A program made the translations under genes and the position numbers. Shown here piece by piece: positions 30,948 through 36,131 of a stretch of DNA of 36,131 nt (its first letter is position 1; the number at the start of each line of letters is the position of its first letter). The notes beneath the pieces were generated by a model. It was not told the origin of the DNA, made no database searches, and worked only from the letters and a program-made list of their open reading frames with translations. This DNA is from Anaerolineales bacterium (GTDB taxonomy: Bacteria; Chloroflexota; Anaerolineae; Anaerolineales; Villigracilaceae): assembly GCA_011389535.1 (NCBI GenBank), contig JAABUE010000011.1, positions 1 through 36,131 of the forward strand, written 5' to 3'.

Positions 30948-31559
30948 ATGCTTGACATTCAAACCCCGCTCTTTGAAGCCCAGGATATCCGTCTGGGCCC
31001 GATAGACCACGATAAGGACCCCGAAGTGGAGTCCAAGTGGACCCATGATTATGAGTTCATGCGCCTGATGGAGCTCAAGCCGGTCCGCCCGCTGGCGCCG
31101 GCGATGGTCAAGAAGGGTTACGAGTCGCTCGAAAAGGAAATCGAAGCCGACAAGAACCTGTTCTACTTCACCATCCGCGCCCGCGATGACGACCGCTTGC
31201 TGGGTAAGGCTGTGCTCGAGTGGGTCGACTGGACCAACGGTAACGGCTACCTGCGCCTGGGCATCGGCTCGGGCCCGGACCGCGGCCGGGGTCTTGGTAA
31301 ACAGGCCCTCGGTCTGCTGCTGCGCTTCGCGTTCGCAGAGTTGAACCTGTTCCGCGTGACCATCGTCGTGCCGGAATACTGTCAGGCAGCGATTGCCCTG
31401 GTGAGCAAGTTCGGCTTCGTGGAAGAAGTCCGCCGCCGCAAAGCCATCCTGCGGGATGACCGCGCCTGGGATCTGCTCGTCTTCGGCCTGCTCCGTTCAG
31501 AGTGGGAAGATGCATTGGCCCTGAGTGGAGGGCGTAGCCCGCAGTCGAAGGGCATATGA
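30948..31559 (+). CDS. GNAT acetyltransferase, RimJ/RimL type (1 of 4)
   Basis: 203-residue single-domain GNAT. Acetyl-CoA binding is shown by GIGSGPDRGRGLGKQALGLLLRFAF, followed by LNLFRVTIVVPEYCQAAIALVSKFGFVEEVRRRK as in RimJ/RimL-type N-acetyltransferases. The substrate is unknown. The ATG at 30948 with GGAGG upstream was chosen over a longer in-frame start that runs through the terminator hairpin. The last 12 residues (SGGRSPQSKGI) are coded by a palindromic-repeat fragment. The stop overlaps the next ATG. About 30% similar by eye to the second GNAT gene, so probably an old tandem duplication. Confidence 0.85.
   Translation: MLDIQTPLFEAQDIRLGPIDHDKDPEVESKWTHDYEFMRLMELKPVRPLAPAMVKKGYESLEKEIEADKNLFYFTIRARDDDRLLGKAVLEWVDWTNGNGYLRLGIGSGPDRGRGLGKQALGLLLRFAFAELNLFRVTIVVPEYCQAAIALVSKFGFVEEVRRRKAILRDDRAWDLLVFGLLRSEWEDALALSGGRSPQSKGI
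31519..31552. repeat. Repeat fragment coding the C-terminus of GNAT 1
   Basis: The stretch from CCCTGAGTGGAGGG to CAGTCGAAGGG matches the CTGAGCG...TCGAAGGG family seen between genes at 26952-27030 and 30590-30625. It supplies the final codons of the gene. Confidence 0.5.
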
Positions 31560-32137
31560 CAGTCATGGAAGATCTTTTACAAGGCAAACTCGTCCGCCTG
31601 TCTGGCATCGACCCCGAAGAACTCGGCAAAAGCTTTTCCCGCTGGAACCGTGACTCGGAGTTCAAGCGCCTGCTGGATTTCGACCCGGCCCGCCTGCACT
31701 CGACCAAAGCGACCAGGGAATGGATGGAGAAACATATGGAGGCAGAGAAAGATACCTTCTGGTTCTCCATCCGGACCCTGGAAGATGACCACCTGCTCGG
31801 GGATATAGACCTGTCGGTCATCAACTGGGGCAGCCGGGATTCGTTCGTAGGCCTGGGCATTGGGGAGCGCGACTTCTGGGGCAAAGGCTACGGCACAGAC
31901 GCAATGAAACTGGTCCTGCGCTATGCCTTTCTCGAACTCAACCTGCGGCGCGTCACGCTGAACGTTTTCGAATATAACGGACGCGCCATACGCTCATATG
32001 AAAAAGCCGGTTTCCGGCTGGAGGGTCGCCAGCGCCAGGTTATACAGCGCGAAGGCCGCCGCTGGGACATCATTTATATGGGCATTCTAAGTGAAGAATG
32101 GATGGAAAATTATGGCAACAGAAATTCAGATCGGTGA
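31556..32137 (+). CDS. GNAT acetyltransferase, RimJ/RimL type (2 of 4)
   Basis: 193-residue GNAT with the CoA motif GIGERDFWGKGYGTDAMKLVLRYAF and the typical end LRRVTLNVFEYNGRAIRSYEKAGFRLEGRQRQ. Paralogue of the first GNAT gene, with matching EKDTFWFSIRTLEDDHLLG and EADKNLFYFTIRARDDDRLLG blocks. Start and stop overlaps (ATGA with gene 1, about 26 bases with gene 3) indicate one polycistronic mRNA. Substrate unknown. Confidence 0.88.
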   Translation: MTVMEDLLQGKLVRLSGIDPEELGKSFSRWNRDSEFKRLLDFDPARLHSTKATREWMEKHMEAEKDTFWFSIRTLEDDHLLGDIDLSVINWGSRDSFVGLGIGERDFWGKGYGTDAMKLVLRYAFLELNLRRVTLNVFEYNGRAIRSYEKAGFRLEGRQRQVIQREGRRWDIIYMGILSEEWMENYGNRNSDR

Positions 32138-33152
32138 GGAGTTCCTTTTTGATATGGACTCGCCAGTATTCGACCCAGACCCTTCAACGCTCAAGACAGG
32201 CCTGACCCTGCGTGCCGCGCAATGGGCAGATCTGGAGCCCGTAGCGCAGCTGATCCTCGCCGTCTGCACGAGCGATGGCGACCCAACCGTAGCACTCACG
32301 CCTAAGGAGCTTGAATCCGATTGGAAATCACCCGGCTTTACCCTTGCAACAGACGCCTGGGTGGTGACGGCGGCCGATGGCCGCGTGGTTGGATATGAGG
32401 AATTTGTCAACCGCTACGCCCATGCTTCCCTGCAAGGAGATGGCTACGTCCATCTCGATTTCATGGGTAATGGGATTGGCACTGCCATGCTGCGTGCTCT
32501 CGAAGAACGCGCGCGTAAGGAAATAGAACTGGCCGACCCCGATTTGCGCGTCTTCATCCGCAACGGCATGGCGATCGGCGATACGGTGTCGCGTGAGATG
32601 CACGAGAACGAAGGCTACAAGCCCATCCGCTTTTTCTGGCGCATGGAGATCACGCTGGACGGACCGCCGCCTGCTCCAGTCTGGCCGGAGGGGGTCGAAC
32701 TACGCCCGTTCGAGCTTGAAAAGCATAACTATGCTGTCCATCTTGCGCATGAAGAAGCCTTCAGCGATCACTGGGGGCATACGCCCCATACCTACGACGA
32801 CTGGCAGCACCGCATGAACAACGAAGAAATGGACCCGTCCCTGTGGTTCATCGCCTGGGATGGAGACAAGATCGCAGGATACGCGCTCTGCCGCTATCGG
32901 AATGGCAACGGCTGGGTGGGCTCGCTCGGGGTGCGCCGTCCCTGGCGCAAACACGGACTCGGCCTGGCTTTGCTGTACCACTCGTTTGGGGAATTCCACA
33001 AACGCGGCACCCCGGTCATCAGCCTGGGTGTGGATGCGGCCAGCCAGACCGGAGCCACATACCTGTACCAGAAAGCCGGGATGCACGTGGCAGCAGAATA
33101 TGTCAGCTACGAAAAAGAACTGCGCCCCGGCCGAGAAGTTGATTCAACCTGA
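32112..33152 (+). CDS. Tandem-GNAT acetyltransferase, MshD-like architecture (3 of 4)
   Basis: 346 residues with two GNAT domains. The first (about 30-165) has a weak CoA loop (GDGYVHLDFMGNGIGTAMLRALEE); the second (about 195-340) is intact, with SLGVRRPWRKHGLGLALLYHSF and ATYLYQKAGMHVAAEY. The linker phrase PAPVWPEGVELRPFE is shared with gene 4. The layout is that of mycothiol synthase-like tandem GNATs, but no mycothiol gene is in the window. The ATG at 32112 lies inside gene 2; a GTG at 32091 is less likely. The stop codon is in a palindromic repeat (33149-33174). Confidence 0.85.
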   Translation: MATEIQIGEEFLFDMDSPVFDPDPSTLKTGLTLRAAQWADLEPVAQLILAVCTSDGDPTVALTPKELESDWKSPGFTLATDAWVVTAADGRVVGYEEFVNRYAHASLQGDGYVHLDFMGNGIGTAMLRALEERARKEIELADPDLRVFIRNGMAIGDTVSREMHENEGYKPIRFFWRMEITLDGPPPAPVWPEGVELRPFELEKHNYAVHLAHEEAFSDHWGHTPHTYDDWQHRMNNEEMDPSLWFIAWDGDKIAGYALCRYRNGNGWVGSLGVRRPWRKHGLGLALLYHSFGEFHKRGTPVISLGVDAASQTGATYLYQKAGMHVAAEYVSYEKELRPGREVDST

Positions 33153-33174
33153 GCGATGCTGACCCTCCGCTCAG
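33149..33174. repeat. Short palindrome over the GNAT 3 stop codon
   Basis: CTGAGCG (33149-33155) and CGCTCAG (33168-33174) with 12 bases between. The TGA stop (33150-33152) is inside the left arm. Confidence 0.5.
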
Positions 33175-33199
33175 CGAGGAATAATTATTTAGAGGAAAA

Positions 33200-34240
33200 A
33201 TGGCTACAAAACTTGAAGAACAAATAGCTGTCAGCCTCCCTGACGGCTTTACCGCCCGTGGGGCAGCGCTGGAGGATGTGGAAGCCTCCCTTGAACTATA
33301 TAATATTTGGTCACAATCCGTCCTCGTTGAAGACGAGATCACGGACGCCGCCGCCATTCGCAACGAGTGGGTCTCGCCCGGCTTTGACCCGGCGGAGGAT
33401 ATTCGCCTGGTCTTTGCCCCGGATGGCACGATGGTTGGCTATATCGAAGCCTGGACCACGGCCAAACCGCCTGTTCACCCCTGGCTCTGGGGCCGCGTTC
33501 ACCCGGACTACAGCGGACTTGGCCTCGGTACCTGGATGCTGACCTGGGCAGAGCACCGCTCCCTGAAAGCCCTGGACGATATTGACCCGGACCTGCGCTT
33601 TGCGCCGCGCGTCGGCATCTATCGACAGGCAGCTGATTCACAGAGATTGTTCGAAGACCTGGGCTATCGACGTATCCGGAGCAATTACGAGATGCGGATC
33701 GAACTCAATGCGCCCCCGCCTGAAGTAGTCTGGCCGGAAGGCGTCACCGTCCGTGTTTACAACCCTGAAACAGACCTGGAAGCCGTCTATCGCGCCGACC
33801 AGGATGCCTTCCGCGACCATTTTGGGTTCGTGGAGGCGCCCTTCGAGGAAGGTCTTGAACGCTTCAAGCACTTCCTCACGGAATACGAAGGCTTTGATCC
33901 CTCGCTCTGGTACATCGCCTGGGACGGAGACGAAGTGGCAGGCATTTGCCTGTGCCGCCCGAATTCCTACGAAGACCCGGATCTGGCTTACGTTAACATA
34001 CTGGGTGTGCGCCGCCCCTGGCGCAGGCACGGGCTTGGGCTTGCTTTCCTGCAGCATGCTTTTGGTGAGTTCTACCGCCGTGGCAAGCGCAAAGCCGGCC
34101 TGGGCGTGGATGCAGAGAACCTGACCGGTGCACTGCGGCTATATGAGAAAGCTGGCATGCACATCCACAAGCAGTTCAACTTGTTTGAGAAAGAATTGCG
34201 TCCCGGCAGGGAAATCAGTGTACAATCGCTGGGAGATTAA
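33200..34240 (+). CDS. Tandem-GNAT acetyltransferase, MshD-like architecture (4 of 4)
   Basis: 346 residues with two GNAT domains and the same plan as gene 3. First-domain CoA loop: VHPDYSGLGLGTWMLTWAEHR, better preserved than in gene 3. Second domain: ILGVRRPWRRHGLGLAFLQHAFGEFYRRGK and ALRLYEKAGMHIHKQF. The phrases EFYRRGKRKAGLGVDAENLTGA and EFHKRGTPVISLGVDAASQTGA show that genes 3 and 4 are close paralogues. AGAGGA precedes the ATG. Followed by a palindromic element and the zinc-ribbon gene. Confidence 0.87.
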   Translation: MATKLEEQIAVSLPDGFTARGAALEDVEASLELYNIWSQSVLVEDEITDAAAIRNEWVSPGFDPAEDIRLVFAPDGTMVGYIEAWTTAKPPVHPWLWGRVHPDYSGLGLGTWMLTWAEHRSLKALDDIDPDLRFAPRVGIYRQAADSQRLFEDLGYRRIRSNYEMRIELNAPPPEVVWPEGVTVRVYNPETDLEAVYRADQDAFRDHFGFVEAPFEEGLERFKHFLTEYEGFDPSLWYIAWDGDEVAGICLCRPNSYEDPDLAYVNILGVRRPWRRHGLGLAFLQHAFGEFYRRGKRKAGLGVDAENLTGALRLYEKAGMHIHKQFNLFEKELRPGREISVQSLGD

Positions 34241-34248
34241 CAAAAATG

Positions 34249-34338
34249 AGTGCGTCGCACCTTGTTTATCAGGGCCTGGTTCACGCCTGAATCAATTCCA
34301 TTAAACGGTTTTCTTCTTGCCGTCAGGTGCGACGCACT
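34249..34338. repeat. Palindromic element, second copy of the AGTGCG family
   Basis: AGTGCGTCGCACCT (34249-34262) and AGGTGCGACGCACT (34325-34338) are perfect 14-base inverted repeats, 90 bases in all. The arms differ from those inside the P1 peptidase gene by one base pair (GTTGC versus GTCGC). It fills the gap between GNAT 4 and the zinc-ribbon gene. Confidence 0.85.
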
Positions 34339-34359
34339 GATTCTAGAAGGAGAATTGTC

Positions 34360-34659
34360 ATGAACCTGCGTTGTATGTATTGTCAAACGATGTTTGCCAT
34401 CGGCCGCGAGGAAATGATCGTAGCGCTGCAAACCATGGACGCCGAGAATTTGAGCCATTACGATGCCCACTGCCCGAAGTGCCGCCGCGCCAACCGCGTG
34501 GAACGAAAAAAACTGGAGCTTGCCAATCCCAACTGGCAGGAAACCTTGAAGGAGATGGGCAAGGAAGCGGCAAAAGCTGAGAAGGCAGAAGCCGTAGAGA
34601 ATAAAGAAGATAAAGCTGCGTCATCGAAGAAGCCTGCTGCCAAGGCCAAAGAGAAATGA
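34360..34659 (+). CDS. Zinc-ribbon protein with Lys/Ala-rich tail
   Basis: 99 residues. The N-terminal half is a zinc ribbon with MNLRCMYCQTMFAIG and HCPKCRRANRVERKK (two C-x2-C knuckles about 30 residues apart). The C-terminal half is low complexity, Lys/Ala/Glu-rich (KEAAKAEKAEAVENKED) and probably disordered and nucleic-acid friendly. AAGGAG precedes the ATG. The stop overlaps the HAD gene start by ATGA. Function unknown. Confidence 0.8.
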   Translation: MNLRCMYCQTMFAIGREEMIVALQTMDAENLSHYDAHCPKCRRANRVERKKLELANPNWQETLKEMGKEAAKAEKAEAVENKEDKAASSKKPAAKAKEK

Positions 34660-35258
34660 TCAAGGCTGTATTCTTTGACCTGGGTGGGGTCATTGTCCGC
34701 ACGGAGTTTCAAGCTCCCCGAGAGCACCTGGCGGAAAGGCTGGGCATGGAATACGAAGACCTGGTTAAGCTTGTCTTCGATAGCCCGAGCAGCATCAGAG
34801 CTTCGCATGGCGAGATCAGCGATAAGGAGCACTGGGCGGAGGTGACAAAACGCCTCAGACGCCCGGCTGCCGAAACGGAAACCATCCGTGAAGAATTTTT
34901 TGCCGGAGATATGGTCGATCGAGAAATCCTCGAATTTCTGCGCTCGCTGCGTCCACACTATTTCGTAGGCGTTATCTCCAACGCCTGGCCGGACCTGCGG
35001 GATTACATCGCACGCCAGAAATTCGACGATGCCTTTGACCAGATGGTCATTTCTGGGGAGGTGGGCGTGATGAAGCCCGAAGCCCGGATCTTTCGGATTG
35101 CTCTGGAGCAGGCGGGAGTGAATCCGGACGAGGCGGTTTTTGTGGATGACTTATTCGAAAACGTCGAAGGCTGTCGCGCAGTCGGTATGTACGGCATCCA
35201 CTTCCGCGATCCGGAGACGGCCATGCAGGAATTAAAAGGTCTGTTGGATGAAACATGA
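34656..35258 (+). CDS. HAD superfamily hydrolase (subfamily IA)
   Basis: 200-residue haloacid dehalogenase-like phosphatase. Motif I is FFDLGGVIV with nucleophile Asp8 and Gly at the +2 position, as in YihX-like sugar phosphatases. Motif II is GVISNAW, motif III Lys is in GVMKPEARIF, and motif IV is AVFVDDLFENVEGC. The four-helix cap (about 15-80) fits class C1. It overlaps the zinc-ribbon gene and ends before a clear terminator. Substrate unknown. Confidence 0.9.
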   Translation: MIKAVFFDLGGVIVRTEFQAPREHLAERLGMEYEDLVKLVFDSPSSIRASHGEISDKEHWAEVTKRLRRPAAETETIREEFFAGDMVDREILEFLRSLRPHYFVGVISNAWPDLRDYIARQKFDDAFDQMVISGEVGVMKPEARIFRIALEQAGVNPDEAVFVDDLFENVEGCRAVGMYGIHFRDPETAMQELKGLLDET

Positions 35259-35288
35259 GTACCCTACAAAAAGATTTCAGAACCTTTT

Positions 35289-35320
35289 GGCGCAGGAGTA
35301 ATCCTGCGCCGTTCTTCTTT
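35289..35320 (+). terminator. Intrinsic terminator after the HAD gene
   Basis: GGCGCAGGA (35289-35297) and TCCTGCGCC (35302-35310) form a 9-bp stem with a four-base loop, followed by GTTCTTCTTTTC. It closes the GNAT/zinc-ribbon/HAD run. Confidence 0.85.
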
Positions 35321-35376
35321 TCTGCTCACTATCGGCCTTCACCCCATTTAACTGTCTAACCCCGAAAAGGCGAAAC

Positions 35377-36131
35377 ATGTTTCGCAAATTAGCCGCGACC
35401 AAAGTTTATCTGTTTGTAGAATTTACTGCCTCGGCCTTCTTCGCCATGATGTTCGTCACCATGTCGCTGTACGAAGCCACCGTAGCTGGGCTCACGCCTT
35501 TGCAGTTGGTGCTGGTTGGCACGACGGTGGAACTCTCCATTTTTATATTCGAAGTGCCCACTGGCGTCGTTGCTGACGTATACTCGCGGCGGCTCTCGAT
35601 CATTATCGGTTACCTGCTGATGGGAGTGGGATTCCTTGTTGAGGGACTCTTTCCCTCCTTTTTACCCATCCTGCTGGCGCAGGTCATCTGGGGACTGGGC
35701 TATACCTTCACCTCCGGCGCAACCCAGGCCTGGATTACGGATGAGATCGGTGAAGAGCCTGCCAATAAACTGTTTCTGCGCGCCACACAGGTCGGGCTGT
35801 TCGCATCCCTGATCGGTATGGGCGCGGCAACCCTCATCGGCGCGCAAAACCTGGCACTGCCCATCCTGGTCGGTGCAGTGGGCGTATTCCTGATCGGCGC
35901 TACGCTCTTCGCGATCATGCCTGAGACCGGTTTTCACCCCACGCCCAGAGAAGACCGCAATAACTGGCAGCAGATGTGGCACACCTTCAATGCTGGTCTG
36001 AAAACCGTCCGCGGCCAGCCACGCTTGATGTCCATCGTTGGGATTGGCTTGTTTTACGGGCTTTACAGCGAAGGCTTCGACCGTTTATGGGTTAAGCTGT
36101 TGCTGGACAATTTCAGCCTGCCCATTCTGTT
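35377..36131 (+). CDS. MFS transporter, partial at right edge
   Basis: The frame opens with ATG 35377 (MFRKLAATKVYLFVEF) and is still open at the window end after about 251 residues. It is hydrophobic with about seven transmembrane segments visible. The loop EVPTGVVADVYSRRLSIIIGY is the MFS motif A equivalent, and GLGYTFTSGATQAWITDEIGEE follows. AAAAGG lies about eight bases upstream. Substrate unknown; multidrug-type MFS is the closest impression. Confidence 0.85.
   Translation, partial: MFRKLAATKVYLFVEFTASAFFAMMFVTMSLYEATVAGLTPLQLVLVGTTVELSIFIFEVPTGVVADVYSRRLSIIIGYLLMGVGFLVEGLFPSFLPILLAQVIWGLGYTFTSGATQAWITDEIGEEPANKLFLRATQVGLFASLIGMGAATLIGAQNLALPILVGAVGVFLIGATLFAIMPETGFHPTPREDRNNWQQMWHTFNAGLKTVRGQPRLMSIVGIGLFYGLYSEGFDRLWVKLLLDNFSLPIL

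Noticed and set aside
30714-31046. 110-codon minus-strand frame over the GNAT leader
   Set aside because: Runs through the promoter leader and both hairpins and is antisense to the leader ORF and GNAT 1; no ribosome site or motif.
1-36131. tRNA or rRNA genes
   Set aside because: No cloverleaf with a T-loop GTTCGA-type signature or rRNA-like stretch was found in any intergenic gap; the 3665-3712 cloverleaf lacks tRNA features.

Overview
The window looks like a chromosomal segment of a Chloroflexota bacterium, most likely Anaerolineae or a relative. This is inferred from gene content: an F420/LLM-type oxidoreductase, a DUF6391-like protein, a toast-rack lipoprotein, a streptogramin-lyase-like propeller lipoprotein, a bifunctional phosphoglucose/phosphomannose isomerase, a ClpC-type unfoldase, and several families of short palindromic repeats. 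There is no rRNA, tRNA, phage, transposase or CRISPR array. Coding density is high and about 42 genes are supported, including one partial gene at the right edge, one internally deleted gene and one 30-codon leader ORF.

Layout. 1-4256 (minus): msrA, dusB, radA and a lipoprotein. 4412-5719 (plus): an MFS exporter divergent from msrA. 5777-11613 (minus): clpC, a MazG-like pyrophosphohydrolase, an LLM oxidoreductase, an M42 peptidase and a thioesterase. 11684-19876 (plus): two short membrane-anchored ORFs that together make up one Cas4-like nuclease, then nadK, a B-box-like membrane protein and recN, a 441-base region with a candidate structured RNA, a PucC/BCD-type transporter coupled to a MerR-type regulator, a DUF6391-like gene and holA. 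19883-30416 (minus): propeller lipoprotein, alpha/beta hydrolase, alkyltransferase-like protein, small Cys protein, aldo/keto reductase, ASCH protein, surE, PGI/PMI, two small membrane proteins, a gutted S10 peptidase, the HepT/MntA toxin-antitoxin pair, a P1 peptidase and an SH3 lipoprotein. 30735-36131 (plus): a leader ORF followed by two terminator-like hairpins, four consecutive GNAT genes, a zinc-ribbon protein, a HAD hydrolase and a partial MFS transporter.

How parts fit together. The housekeeping content is DNA repair and replication (RadA, RecN, HolA, ATL), protein quality control and oxidative repair (ClpC, MsrA) and nucleotide or cofactor hygiene (NadK, MazG, SurE). The most distinctive features are the split Cas4-like membrane nuclease, the leader-peptide/tandem-hairpin layout ahead of the GNAT array, a predicted RNA transcription unit after recN, a hairpin leader that overlaps the ribosome binding site of the BCD transporter, and palindromic elements lying inside genes or over stop codons. 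Five genes have a TATAAT-like box only 6-9 bases before the start codon, which predicts leaderless mRNAs.

Everything here was read by eye. Domain assignments rest on motifs, and RNA structures and promoters are predictions.
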